From NCBI RefSeq assembly GCF_000499385.1, contig NW_013654658.1:1-15497 (forward strand): a DNA stretch of 15,497 bases. The letters run 5' to 3'. Origin of the DNA: Eimeria necatrix (taxonomy: Eukaryota > Apicomplexa > Conoidasida > Eucoccidiorida > Eimeriidae). The notes under the pieces were generated by a model. That model did no database searches. It was not told the origin of the DNA and saw nothing but the letters and a program-made list of their open reading frames with translations. The position numbers were made by a program, and so were the translations under genes. Shown piece after piece: positions 1-8,544 of the stretch (position 1 is its first letter; each line of letters opens with the position of its first letter).

Positions 1-172
1 GCCATTAATGCCATTATGCCATTAATGCCATTATGCCATTATGCCATTAATGCCATTAATGCCATTATGCCATTAATGCCATTATGCCATTATGCCATTA
101 ATGCCATTAATGCCATTATGCCATTAATGCCATTAATGCCATTAATGCCATTATGCCATTAATGCCATTAAT
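1..172. repeat. 8/9-bp satellite (GCCATTAT / GCCATTAAT) with higher-order units
   Basis: The stretch is made only of two unit types, GCCATTAAT (9 bp, L) and GCCATTAT (8 bp, S), 20 units in all without a mismatch. The order is LSLSSL, LSLSSL, LSLL, LSLL, that is two 51-bp and then two 35-bp higher-order copies. It ends abruptly at 172, and because it starts at base 1 the array probably continues left of the window. It has no coding potential. Confidence 0.95.
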
Positions 173-299
173 GCGGACTCAGGAAAGAGACACTTTGGCG
201 GACTGTCTCTTTTCGTGTCTCTTTTGCGTCGGCCTTCGACCTGCAGCACTTCGCGATTTGCTGCAGTGCTTTGCTGCTGGCTTCGCAGCTGTACGTACA
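173..299. other. Short unique spacer between satellite and telomeric block
   Basis: This is a non-repetitive, moderately GC-rich spacer with AGAGACA and GTCTCTTTT motifs and two CTGCAG-containing patches. It ends in a half copy of the GTGTACGTACAC palindrome that touches the telomeric block. No gene is seen. Confidence 0.5.
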
Positions 300-334
300 C
301 CCTAAACCCTAAACCCTAAACCCTAAACCCTAAA
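300..334 (-). repeat. Interstitial telomeric repeat (CCCTAAA, about 5 copies)
   Basis: These are uninterrupted copies of CCCTAAA, the complement of the TTTAGGG telomere unit of coccidia, joined directly to TGTACGTACACC. It is one of several short internal blocks in the window, so it does not mark a chromosome end. Confidence 0.9.
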
Positions 335-664
335 TTGGAGTTTCTGGGGTCGGCGGACTTCTTTTTTTCGGCATTTTCTGGCTTGATATGTTTTAAATTT
401 ATTTCTTGATTTGGGCTTTTTGTTTTTAATTTGTTTTTATTTTCTTTTTTTCCTTTTTGACTTTTCTATCTCTTGATCGCAAACTGAATTCATTTTTGCT
501 GCTGCTGCTTCATCTGAATAATAAAAAATTACAAATTAACAAAAAGAAATAATTAAAAAGAAATGGCGAAAAACAAATAAGAAAAGCTGAAAGGAAATGA
601 TAAAATAATTCATAAACGCTGCAGCTGCAGCAGATTGCGTTGAGTGGTGGGCTAATGTGATCCT

Positions 665-666
<2 letters not shown>
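335..666. other. T-rich and A-rich intergenic DNA without a gene
   Basis: The left part is rich in T runs and the right part in A. No frame shows protein-like composition, and the frames that cross it owe their length to the neighbouring CTG run. Nothing else is recognised. Confidence 0.5.
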
Positions 667-718
<52 letters not shown>

Positions 719-720
719 AG
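667..720. repeat. (CTG)n trinucleotide run
   Basis: This is a nearly pure CTG/CAG run of about 18 units. In forward frame 1 it would be poly-leucine running into the possible exon at 760, but a TGA at 658-660 closes that frame and no ATG precedes it. It is probably non-coding. Confidence 0.85.
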
Positions 721-759
721 CAATGCGCAGGCAACTGGACCGGGGGCTACTCCTTGCAG

Positions 760-1011
760 TCTCTAGAACAAAGATTAGAACAATTAGAAGCAGCAGTTTT
801 AAAGGCTGTTCAAGAGGCCCTGCCTCCGCAGTTGCGGGGGGGCCCCCCGGGGGCCCCCGAGGGGGGCCCCCCGGGGGCCCCCCTGGGGGCCCCCGGGGGG
901 CCCCCCTTGAGGCTCCGCGAGCAGCACTACCACAAAAAAGCCAAACTTTTTCGCTGCGAAGTTGAGGACTTGATTGCAGAGTTCTCTGTCTCTGGCTTTT
1001 CCCGTTCCTAG
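760..1011 (+). CDS. Possible terminal exon, helix plus Gly-Pro array (unrecognised)
   Basis: A forward frame ending in TAG at 1009-1011 reads SLEQRLEQLEAAVLKAV, a clear amphipathic helix. It then runs through a Gly/Pro/Ala tract encoded by the GGGGCCCC array and ends in a non-repetitive tail (about 27 residues, with KKAKLF and EVEDLIAEF). The codons of the helix (TTA, CAA, GAA) are unlike the CAG repeats around it, which argues for real protein. The helix begins directly after TACTCCTTGCAG, a good 3' splice acceptor, so I place the exon start at 760; there is no in-frame ATG. An upstream exon was not found. No family is recognised, and it could be an exon relic. The Gly-Pro tract alone would not support coding. 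Confidence 0.33.
   Translation, partial: SLEQRLEQLEAAVLKAVQEALPPQLRGGPPGAPEGGPPGAPLGAPGGPPLRLREQHYHKKAKLFRCEVEDLIAEFSVSGFSRS
827..910. repeat. GGGGCCCC-rich palindromic array, first block
   Basis: Alternating G5-7 and C5-7 runs, each junction self-complementary, make this the most GC-rich part of the window. It lies inside the possible exon 760-1011, where it reads as Gly-Gly-Pro-Pro-Gly-Ala. Confidence 0.85.
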
Positions 1012-1050
1012 TTTTCATTTCAAATGCATGCGCTCTTCATTTTGATGTTT
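1012..1050. promoter_or_regulatory. TGCATGC motif (1025-1031)
   Basis: TGCATGC is known as a binding site of an ApiAP2 transcription factor in Plasmodium and Toxoplasma. A single 7-bp match with no clear gene start downstream is weak evidence, so it is recorded only as a sequence match. Confidence 0.15.
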
Positions 1051-1055
1051 GTTGG

Positions 1056-1302
1056 GGCCCAGGGGCCCCCCGAGGGACATCTTTTGGGACCCCTTCTCAA
1101 GGGGCCCCCAAGGGGCCTCTTGGGGGCCCCTTGGGGGCCCCTTGGGGGGCCCCATAAGGGGCCCCCCAAGGGACTCCCCGTCAGGAGCTCACCAAGAGGC
1201 CTTGTTCCTTGGGGGGCCCCCCTGGGGGCCCCTATGGGGGCCCCCCCAGAGGCCCGTTGGGGGGCCCCCGAATGTACCCTCAAAGGGTACTGATGGGGGC
1301 CC
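1056..1302. repeat. GGGGCCCC-rich array, second block
   Basis: The motif GGGGGCCCC recurs with short spacers (CTT, AAGG, ATAA and the like) over some 250 bases, with a few tandem copies of CTTGGGGGCC near 1120-1150. Several frames stay open across it only because such DNA contains few stop codons. I call no gene. Confidence 0.85.
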
Positions 1303-1543
1303 CCGTTGCCTGCGCAGCTCGCAGTGTTTGCCTCGAGTGCCCCGCGTGACGGGCCCGAGGGTTTAGGGTTTAGGGTTTTGAGGACTTGTAAGAACACTCT
1401 AAGAGTATTTGTTTGGTGTTTAGGGTTTAGGGTATTTAGCCGGGAAAAGGGCCTTTTTTGTCTCTTTTCTTCCAGATTTCGGGCCCCTAGTGGTGAATTA
1501 TAATTATATTTATTTTATTTTATTTATTTGTTTTAAATTCCAC
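1303..1543. other. Intergenic DNA with two TTTAGGG blocks (1359-1379, 1418-1437)
   Basis: Two short blocks of two to three TTTAGGG units on the forward strand are separated by about 40 unique bases. An AT-rich stretch follows. No gene is seen. Confidence 0.75.
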
Positions 1544-1740
1544 AGAAAGGGCTCGCCCCCGTGCGCAGCAAGCTGCGGCTTGCTGCTGCTGCGCTGCAGC
1601 AGCAGCAAACCGCAGCAGCAACAAGCATTTGGGAGAATCGAAACTGATTTATCTTTTAAAATAAATCAATTAAAGAAATAAATAAAAGTAAATCAAACTG
1701 GGGCGCCCGTGTGGCAGTGCAGGCGAGAGAGGGGGCGTTC
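1544..1740. other. CAG/CTG inverted cluster followed by AT-rich DNA; no firm gene
   Basis: GCAGCAAGCTGCGG, then CTGCTGCTGCGCTGCAGC, then CAGCAGCAAACCGCAGC can fold back on one another. A forward frame ends in TAA near 1681 after a non-repetitive tail (IETDLSFKINQLKK) and starts behind an acceptor-like TTCCACAG. That is too little to call an exon. Confidence 0.35.
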
Positions 1741-1756
1741 AGGTGTACGTACACCT
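1741..1756. repeat. 16-bp perfect palindrome AGGTGTACGTACACCT
   Basis: The sequence equals its own reverse complement over 16 bases. Half or imperfect copies occur at about 290-302, 7420-7427, 8388-8394, 14892-14911 and 15120-15129, usually at the edge of a repeat block. Confidence 0.85.
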
Positions 1757-1932
1757 CAGCTGCGGATTTGCTGCTGCTGCTCGGCGGAAATAAGAAAAGC
1801 TTTTCGGAAATTTTAATTTTTTGACAAAAGAAGTCCTTTAGAAGTCCTTTATAGTTCTTTTTCGGATGGTTTCTCGGTGCGCTTCAGAGAGACGCAAGTT
1901 CCGGGCAAAACCCGCAGATGTTCCTCCTCGAA
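1757..1932. other. Intergenic spacer, no gene seen
   Basis: This is mixed-composition DNA with a direct repeat AGAAGTCCTTTA in tandem near 1828-1851. Nothing coding is seen. Confidence 0.4.
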
Positions 1933-1975
1933 TTAGGGTTTAGGGTTTAGGGTTTAGGGTTTGGGGTTTGGGGTT
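1933..1975 (+). repeat. Interstitial telomeric repeat (TTTAGGG), with two variant units
   Basis: About six units on the forward strand. The last two are the variant TTTGGGG, as is common in decaying or subtelomeric arrays. Confidence 0.9.
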
Positions 1976-2089
1976 CGCCGCTGCAAGCCCCCCTGTGCTT
2001 GCTCGCCGGGCCCAACATCATTTTTAAAAGCTTATTTCGTGAAGATTAAAACAAGACACAGTCAGGGAAGAGATCTTTCAAGCAGCCGC

Positions 2090-2130
<41 letters not shown>

Positions 2131-2292
2131 TCTTGTTGCTGTTGCTGCAGCGTGGGCTCCGGCTGTACGCGCTTGGTGGTTTTTATCCCCCCGCAGGGTT
2201 TCTCTCCTTTTCTTTGAGATTTAAACAAAAAAAGAAATATATTTTTCATTTTTAAGTTGAAGTTTATTCAAAGAACTCGAAAAGAGCTGCAT

Positions 2293-2331
<39 letters not shown>

Positions 2332-2472
2332 CTCTGCTGCCACTGTGGGGGCGGCAGGCTGTCGCTCGCTGCCTCGAGCGGCGCTGTTTGCTGCATTTTC
2401 CAGCAGCAAATAATTTGAAATTTGGAAATTTGGATTTAATTTAAGTTTATATTTTCATTCCCGGTGAATAAA
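1976..2472. repeat. Intergenic DNA with two (CTG)n runs (2091-2150, 2295-2329)
   Basis: Two CTG runs lie in otherwise AT-rich or mixed DNA. On the reverse strand both can be read as poly-Gln in short frames. One of these, an ATG at 2396 with a 43-codon frame, has a favourable AAAATG context but is too short and repeat-dominated to call. No firm gene is seen. Confidence 0.6.
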
Positions 2473-2856
2473 ATGACTTGCGCAGCAGCAGCTGCTGCTG
2501 CTGCAGTTGACGCAGCAGCAGTGGCTGTGCCGGCGGCAGCAGCAGCAGCGGCAGCAGCGGCAGCAGCGGCAGCAGCAGCTGCTGCTGCGGTCCCCGACCA
2601 CCAGCAGCAGCAGCAACGGCAGCAGCAGCTGCAGCAGCAGCACGTCCCTAAGTTTGCCCGGGTCTCTAATCTGCTGCAAGCTCTACCACCTCCACATTCT
2701 CAGCAACTGCTGCAGCAGCAGCAGCAGCAGCAGCAACGGGAGCAGCAGCTAACCCGTTCTCGCGCCTCACTCGTGTGCAGCAGCAGCAGCAGCAGATGGA
2801 GACGATCCCACACGATCCCCAACCTTCCAGTCTTTAGTCCTTCAGTGTCAAGTTAA
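2473..2856 (+). CDS. Weak A/Q-rich reading frame, possible 5' exon of the next gene
   Basis: An ATG at 2473 (context AATAAAATG) opens 127 codons ending in TAA at 2854-2856. Residues about 3-40 are almost all alanine, followed by VPDHQQQQQ, a short non-repetitive stretch (HVPKFARVSNLLQALPPPHS), more Gln, a Ser run and a tail RWRRSHTIPNLPVFSPSVSS. The frame is the same as that of the large gene starting at 3109. Between them, after the TAA, the frame is open and reads Ala/Thr/Pro and Ser. Possible donors (GTCAAG at 2847) and acceptors (TTTTGCTGCAG ending 2891, TCTCTTTGCAG ending 2906) lie around the stop; removing 45 or 60 bases would join the two in frame. Such introns would be very short, so this may simply be CAG-driven open frame. 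Confidence 0.28.
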   Translation: MTCAAAAAAAAVDAAAVAVPAAAAAAAAAAAAAAAAAAAVPDHQQQQQRQQQLQQQHVPKFARVSNLLQALPPPHSQQLLQQQQQQQQREQQLTRSRASLVCSSSSSRWRRSHTIPNLPVFSPSVSS

Positions 2857-3108
2857 GTCTGGGCCCTCCAGGCTTTCTTCTTTTGCTGCAGAGGGTCTCT
2901 TTGCAGCAGCAGCAGCACCTCCGCAGCAGCAGCAGCAGCGCCGACAGCAGCAGCAGCAGCAGCAGCGACAGCCGCCACAGCGCCAGCAGCCGCTCAGCCG
3001 GAGCAGCCGCTGCAGCAGCAGCAGCACAGCCCCCGCTGCAGCAGCAGCAGCAGCAGCAGCAGCAGCCGCTGCAGCAGCAGCAGCAGCAGCCGTAGACGGC
3101 TTAAAAGA

Positions 3109-3392
3109 ATGAGTGCTGCTGAGGGCGTGCGTGGGGTGTATCGACAGCAGCAGTCGATGCAAGGCCCGCGGCGCTTGCTGCTGCAGCACTTGCTGCTGCT
3201 GCTGCTGCTGCTAGCTGCTGCTGCTCCTTGCTGCTGCAGCAGCCCCCACGAGGAGTCCCTTCAAGGCCCGCTGCCAGCCGCAGCTCTCGGGGATCGCGAT
3301 CCCACGGAGACAGGAGACCCCACAGCAAGTGTGGGGTCTGGATACGTCGATCCCAGCGGGGGTGTGGGGCCGAGTGGCTACGAGTCGGAGGT

Positions 3393-3428
<36 letters not shown>

Positions 3429-4716
3429 GCGGCAGCGCAACGGGCTCTGGCGGCGGCTGCAGGGCCCTGTGGGGCTGCTGCTGCTGGCGCTGCTGCTGCT
3501 GCACGTGGTGGTGGCGGAGCGCCGTGCTGCAGCAGCAGCAGCAGCAAGAGAGAAGGCCCTGGAGGAGGGCCTCACGCTGCTGGAAAGTGCAGCAGCAGCA
3601 GCAGCAGCAGCAGCAAAAGAAAGGGAGTTTGCGCTGTCGGCGGCGCAGGAGATAGCAGCAATAGCGCAGCAGCAGCAGGAGACAGCAGCAACGCTGCAGC
3701 AGCTGCAGTCGCGCCGCAACTCGCTGCTGCAGCGCTCTGCTGCTGCTGCAGCAGCAGCAGCAGAGCAGCAGGGACTCACGCTGCGGAAGAGACACGAGCA
3801 GCTGCAGCGGCTGCTGCAGCTGAAGCACGAAACTGAAGCAGCAGTTGATGCAGCACGGCTGCTGCGGGGCCTTCCTGCTGCTGCTGTGGGGCCGCTGCTG
3901 CAGCAAACTCGGGAGCAGCTGCAGGAGCTGGAGGCGAGGGACCAGCAGCTGGGGCAGCGGCTGCAGCAGCTGCAGCAAGTGGAGACGGTGCAGCAGGCGC
4001 TGCAGCAGCAGCAGCAGGAGCTGCAGCGGCTGCAGCAGTCGGTGGAGGCTGCGCGCGCGGAGCAGCAGCAGCTGCAGCAGGAGGTGGCGGCGGAGGCGGC
4101 CGCAGCAGCAGCAGCAGCGGCGGAGGCGGAAGCAGCAGCAGCAGCGTCTGCGCTGCTGCAGCAGCAGCTGCAGCAGCTGCAGCAGCAGCGCGCGGCGCTC
4201 GCGGCCGCGGGCGCGCAGCGGCAGCAGCTGCTGCAGCAGCAGCAGCAGCAGTCAGCAGCAGCACTCACTCTGGCTCTTAATGAACTCGATGAACTGCAGC
4301 AAGCTCCAGCAAGACACAAAATAAAAGAAGTTGTGCTGCAGCAAGCTTTTGCAGAAATGGAAAGGAGACGAAAGTACATAGAGATGCTTGCTGCTCCTGC
4401 TGCCAGCTCGGAAGCAGCAGCAGCAGCGCTGCTGGCAGCAGGCAGCAGCAGCAGCAGCAGGTTCGCGCCGCTGGCTGCGGAGCAGCAGCAGCAGCAGGAG
4501 GCGCTGCTGCTGCCGGCGGAGCAGCAGCTGCTGCAGGCGCAGCGCGAGCAGCTGCTGCTGCTGTCCGAGAGACAAACTCTCGAAGCAGAACGCGAGCTGC
4601 TGCAGCAGGAGACAGCAGAGGAGACACAATTGGCGCGGGCGCTGCAGCAGCTGCTGCTGGCGAAGGCGGAGGTCTCGGACGCTGCTGTTGCTGCGTACGC
4701 GGAGGCGCCGCTGCCC

Positions 4717-4757
<41 letters not shown>

Positions 4758-6042
4758 GCTGCCCGAGTCTGCTGCAGCACGTGCTGCTGCAGCACAAGTG
4801 GCAGCAGCAGAACGCCGCTTCAAGGAAAAACAAGAGAAGCAAAAAAGCATAAAGCTGCGGCTGGTGGCCATTGACGGGAAGCTGCCGCAGCTGGAGCAGG
4901 AGGTGCAGCGGCTGCAGCGGCTGCTGCAGCAGCAGCAGCGGCAGCAGCAGCAGCAGCTGCAGCAGCAGCACGCCGAAAGCGCCGCTTTCGCCGCCGTCGA
5001 CGGCCTCTACCGCAGCATCCACTCCAGGCTCCGTGCTGCTGCTGCTGTAAGGAGACAGCACTTTGCTTTTGGGCCCAAAGTCTTCGAAAGCTTCAGAGGC
5101 CACAGGGCCCAGGATGTGTGGGCAGCAGTGCTGGAGCCGCGGGCGGATGATGTGCTGCTGCTGCTGCAGGAAGCAGGCAGCAGCAGCAACTTGCTGCGCC
5201 TCGCGGGCGCGCGGGCCGCGCTGCTGCTGTGGCAGCAGCAGCTGCAGCAGCAGCTGCTGCTGCAGCACTCGCCCCGCGCGCTGCTGCTCCTCGCAGCCGC
5301 AGGGCCCCACGGGCCCGTCCAGCGCCTGCTGCTGCAGCACCGCCTCGAGCTGCTGCAGCAGCAGCAGCGCCTCGTGCAGCTGCTGCAGCAGCAAAAGGAG
5401 ACCGAGCTGCAGCAACTCAGAGACACTCTAACCACTCTCGCGGAGACAGGCTTGTGGGCCGTGGAGCTGCCTCAGGTGTCTCTACAGGCCCACGCCTACA
5501 TGACGCGGCTGCAGCAGCAAATCGAACACCTGCAGCAGCGGCAGCTGCTGCTGCAGCAGCAGCAGGACCCGCAGCTGCTGCAGCAGCAGATTGCTGCGGC
5601 CTTCATCGACGCGCTGGTCGCGCTGCACGAGCGGCAGCAGCAGATCGCAGCGGCCGGGCCCGCGGCAGAGGCTGCTGCTGCTGCTGCTGCTGCAGCAGCA
5701 GCAGCAGCAGCAAACAAGGCCCACGCAGACGCCATCGCCGAGGCGCTGCAGCAGCAGCAAACTGAAATCATCAAACTCAACAGCAAAGAAGCAGAACTGT
5801 CTCCTTTTTTTGATTGGAGAAGCATCCGAATTGAAGACAGCGAAGACGAGGAGACAGAAGAGACAGAAGACGCAGCAGCAGAGCTGCTGCTGCAGCAGTT
5901 TGCTGCTGGAGACATTCTTGCTGCTGCTCCCGAAGCAGCAGAAATCAAAAGCCTGGGCAAACTCACGGCCTTCACGCTGCCGGGCGTGCTGCAGCTGCAG
6001 CAGCCGCACAAGAGGGCCAAGAAGCAAAAAGATAAAAAATAA
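3109..6042 (+). CDS. Membrane-anchored A/Q-rich coiled-coil protein, hypothetical
   Basis: A complete 977-codon frame, ATG at 3109 (context TTAAAAGAATG, A at -3), TAA at the end, with no need for introns. I do not recognise a family. Residues 21-44 are basic then very hydrophobic (RRLLLQH, poly-Leu, Ala, Cys), like a signal peptide. Residues 45-95 are rich in DP, Gly and Ser; a Gln run lies at about 96-106. A second hydrophobic segment at about 119-136, flanked by Arg on both sides, looks like a true membrane span. Residues 137-650 are nearly all Ala, Gln, Glu, Leu and Arg with heptad-like spacing, a long coiled coil broken by Ala and Gln runs. Residues 651-803 are less repetitive (HFAFGPKVFESFRG onward) and may be a folded domain. 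The C-terminus has ELSPF (896-900), an acidic cluster (909-921) and a Lys-rich end. It converges on the gene at 9119-12799, which has the same plan. A structural or organelle-membrane role is only a guess. Confidence 0.8.
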
Positions 6043-6189
6043 TTATTTAATTTATTTATTTAATTCTTCTTTAATTCTTTTAATTCTTTTAATTCTTTCA
6101 TTTATTTCTTTTGTTTGTTTATTGCTCTTCTTCTTTCCTCCTTTGTCCCTCTTCATTATCTGCTTTGCTTCCTTCTATGTGGCTGAAGA
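6043..6189. other. AT-rich 3' flank of the forward gene
   Basis: TTTAATT-type sequence with a short tandem TTTTAATTC (about 6070-6096) directly follows the TAA. It probably holds the 3' untranslated region. No clear AATAAA-like signal stands out. Confidence 0.45.
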
Positions 6190-6241
6190 GGCAGCAGCAG
6201 CAGCAGCAGCAGCAGCAGTTGCTGCTGCTGCTGCTGCAGCA
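6190..6241. repeat. CAG run meeting a CTG run (inverted)
   Basis: CAG units run to about 6219 and are followed by TTGCTGCTG units, so the two halves are complementary and can form a hairpin. It lies in non-coding, AT-rich surroundings. Confidence 0.75.
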
Positions 6242-6720
6242 GGGAGACAATTAAGCAGTAAGGAGACAACCGAAAAAGCAACTAATTAATAAAAGCAGTT
6301 AATAAATAAAATAATTAAACAACCATTTAATTAAAAGACAATTAACAAATTAAAACAATTAATAAATGCAATTAAACAAAAAGAGACAATTAATTAATCA
6401 AAATAATAAATAAAGAGAGACAAATAACAAATAAGCATTTAATTTATAAAGAAACAGTTAATAATGAAAAGACAATTAATAATTAAATAATTAAATAATC
6501 AAATAATTAAATAATTAAATAATTAAATAATTAAATAAATAATGAAGAGACAAGTAAAGAATAATAAAAGGAAATGTAAAGAATATTATATGTGGAGACA
6601 CTTTGAAGGAGACAGGCAGCAAATGGCATAAATGGAAATGAATTTAAAATGAATTTAAAATAAATTTAAAATGAATTTGATTTAATAATAAAGGAGGAAG
6701 AAGGGACACTTTATTTTTGC
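6242..6720. other. AT-rich tandem DNA with GGAGACA motifs, no gene
   Basis: This consists almost only of A and T with many AATTAA/AATAAA words. 6474-6540 is a 9-bp tandem (AATTAAATA) of about seven units with one variant. AGAGACA and GGAGACA words are scattered through it (for example 6247, 6262, 6383, 6594, 6609). No coding frame is seen. Confidence 0.7.
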
Positions 6721-7260
6721 TTAAGAGCTGCTGCTGCTGCTGCGGGGGGCGTTTGCTGCTGCTGAAGGCGTTTGCTGCTGCTGCTGCTGCAGGCATTTGC
6801 TGCTGCTGCCTGCTGCTGCGCATCGCCGTGCTTGCTGCTTCTCTTTTTAAAGTGTCTCCTTTTCATTTGTCTCCTTTCCCAAAAATTCAATGCAGTTTGC
6901 TTTGCTTTTTGAATTTGACTGTGGGGCCCCCCGCTTCGAGCAGCAGCAGCAGCAGCAGCAGATTCAGCGGAGTTCCTGCTGCTGCTGCTGCAGCAGCAGC
7001 AGCAGCACAGCGCATTGCGGCAACAGCGGCGGCAGTGCGCCGGCTGCAGATGCGCAGCAGCAGCAGCTTTCCCGCTGCAGTGCAGCAGCAGCAGCAGCAG
7101 CAGCAGGAGCCTTACAGCAACAGACTTTGCAATTAGACTGCGGCATTGGCAGCAGCTGCATCAGCTGGAGCTGCTGCAGCAGCAGCAGCAGCAGCGGCTG
7201 CTGCTGCTGCAGCCTGTTGCTGCAGCTGTTTGGCTCCTGTCCTCGTTTTATCAAGCTTGA
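6721..7260. repeat. CAG/CTG-rich island, no convincing gene
   Basis: CTG and CAG clusters alternate over 500 bases, separated by short unique pieces. All three forward frames stay partly open with Cys/Ser, Ala or Gln runs, and none has enough non-repeat sequence to prefer it. A piece with protein-like character may be hidden here, but I cannot show it. Confidence 0.6.
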
Positions 7261-7310
7261 AGCAACTCTGTTATAGACGATGAATTGGATTTTAATTGAT
7301 TATTTGATCA

Positions 7311-7391
7311 TTTGATTTAATTTAATTTAATTTAATTTAATTTAATTAATTTAATTTAATTTATTTAATTTAATTGATTTAATTTGATTGA
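7311..7391. repeat. (TTTAA)n pentanucleotide microsatellite
   Basis: About 14 units of TTTAA with a few shortened or altered units (TTAA, TTTATT, TTGATT) lie in AT-rich intergenic DNA. Confidence 0.85.
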
Positions 7392-7460
7392 TGATTTAGA
7401 GGGTTTGGTGCATGCCCCCAGGTGTACAGGCAGCCCGGAAGCAGCGCAGCAGGCTGCAGC

Positions 7461-7550
7461 AGCAGCATGGCTGCAGCAGCAGCAGCATAGCTGCAGCAGC
7501 AGCAGCATAGCTGCAGCAGCAGCAGCATAGCTGCAGCAGCAGCAGCACAG
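7461..7550. repeat. 20-bp minisatellite, CAG-based
   Basis: Four and a half copies of AGCAGCATAGCTGCAGCAGC; the first copy has CATGG and the last CACAG instead of CATAG. A 20-bp period is not a multiple of three, so the reading frame rotates from copy to copy. This argues against coding, unlike the trinucleotide runs in the two large genes. Confidence 0.9.
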
Positions 7551-7998
7551 CTGCTACTGCAGCAGCCAGAAAAATTGATACAATTCAGCAGATGGAACTG
7601 CTGCTGCTGCTGTTTTTGTTGCTGCTGCTGTTGGTGCTGCTCGTGCTGCAGCACCATGTGAATAGCTTCCTCATTGCTTGTTTGCTGCTGCAGCAGCAGC
7701 AACAGCCGCCAGAAGCAGCGCAGCACGCTGCAGCAGCAAACGTGAGTTTCACTTCTTTCCTCTGCTGCTGCAGCAGCCACTGCGTTATACAAAGCAGCAA
7801 ATAGAGCTGCTGCTGCTGCTGCTGCTGCTGCTGCAGCAAGCATACGTATGGCATCCTTTATTTGCGGCAGCAGCAGCAGCAGCTTCTGTTTGCTGCAGCA
7901 GCAGCAGCAGCTGCTTCTTCGATTTCTTTATTTCAAACTCCCCCCAGCTTTACTTGCCGCTAAACCTCCTTATTTCATCTAGAGTTTGTCCAACGTCC
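7551..7998. other. CAG/CTG clusters, no convincing gene
   Basis: Mixed CTG and CAG clusters with short unique parts. A reverse-strand ATG at 7843 opens 154 codons (poly-Ala, then LFAALYNAV and later QQQTSNEEAIHMVLQHEQ), but the frame runs on through the rotating 20-bp minisatellite into Cys/Ser and Ala nonsense. The ATG sits in the 12-bp palindrome GCATACGTATGC (7840-7851). I leave it uncalled. Confidence 0.45.
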
Positions 7999-8330
7999 AA
8001 ACCCTAAACCCTAAACCCTAAACCCTAGTAGACTCTGCAGAGATGCCGCGACAAACCCTAAAGCCCAAACTCTAAACCCTAAACCCTAAACCCTACACCC
8101 TGGGCGCTACACGCAAACCCTGGGGCCAAAACCCCAAACCCTAGGCCCCAAACCCTAAACCCTAAACCCTAAACCCTAGTAGAGTCTGCAGAAATGCCGC
8201 GACAAACCCTAAAGCCCAAACCCTAAACCCTAAACCCTTGGGAAACCCAAACCCTGGGGCCAAAACCCCAAACCCTAGGCCCCAAACCCTAAACCCTAAA
8301 CCCTAAACCCTAAACCCTAAACCCTACCTG
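7999..8330 (-). repeat. Degenerate telomeric repeat block with an internal duplication
   Basis: CCCTAAA units alternate with decayed variants (CCCTAAAGCCC, CCCTGGGGCC, CCCTAGGCCC). A segment beginning CCCTAGTAGA, with CTGCAG and ATGCCGCGACAAACCC behind it, occurs twice, 151 bp apart (8026 and 8177). The second copy has lost about 17 bases farther on. Confidence 0.9.
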
Positions 8331-8435
8331 TGCACAATTGGAAAGTGCAAATGGAGTTGGTGGAAAATGGAAAGCAGCAGTATTTGGGGTGTACGGACAG
8401 CTGCCGTCGGCAGTTTCTTTTCTTTATTGTCTCTT

Positions 8436-8498
8436 TTTAATTAATTTAAATTAATTAATTAATTAATTAATTATTTAATTATTTAATTATTTAATTAT

Positions 8499-8544
<46 letters not shown>

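Noticed and set aside
300..334. A chromosome end (telomere)
   Set aside because: The telomeric units are short, internal, in both orientations and flanked by genes and other repeats, so they are interstitial.
1490..1681. Forward frame ending IETDLSFKINQLKK behind an acceptor-like TTCCACAG
   Set aside because: Only about 15 non-repeat residues; no ATG and no partner exon.
2268..2396. Reverse-strand 43-codon frame with ATG in AAAATG context at 2396
   Set aside because: Half of it is a Ser run from the CTG repeat, and there is no further support.
3211..4871. Long reverse-strand frames opposite the gene at 3109-6042 (Ser/Cys, Leu or Ala runs)
   Set aside because: They are the complement of CAG runs, which lacks stop codons in every frame. 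They lack alternating charged and hydrophobic segments and disagree with the well-supported forward gene.
6721..7260. A CRISPR-like or tandem-spacer array in the CAG island
   Set aside because: The repeats are simple trinucleotides without a fixed repeat length or unique equal-sized spacers, and the genome is eukaryotic.
7380..7843. Reverse-strand frame of 154 codons from an ATG at 7843
   Set aside because: Although it contains some protein-like pieces, half of it reads the rotating 20-bp minisatellite and turns to Cys, Ala and Leu runs. It ends by chance in AT-rich DNA.
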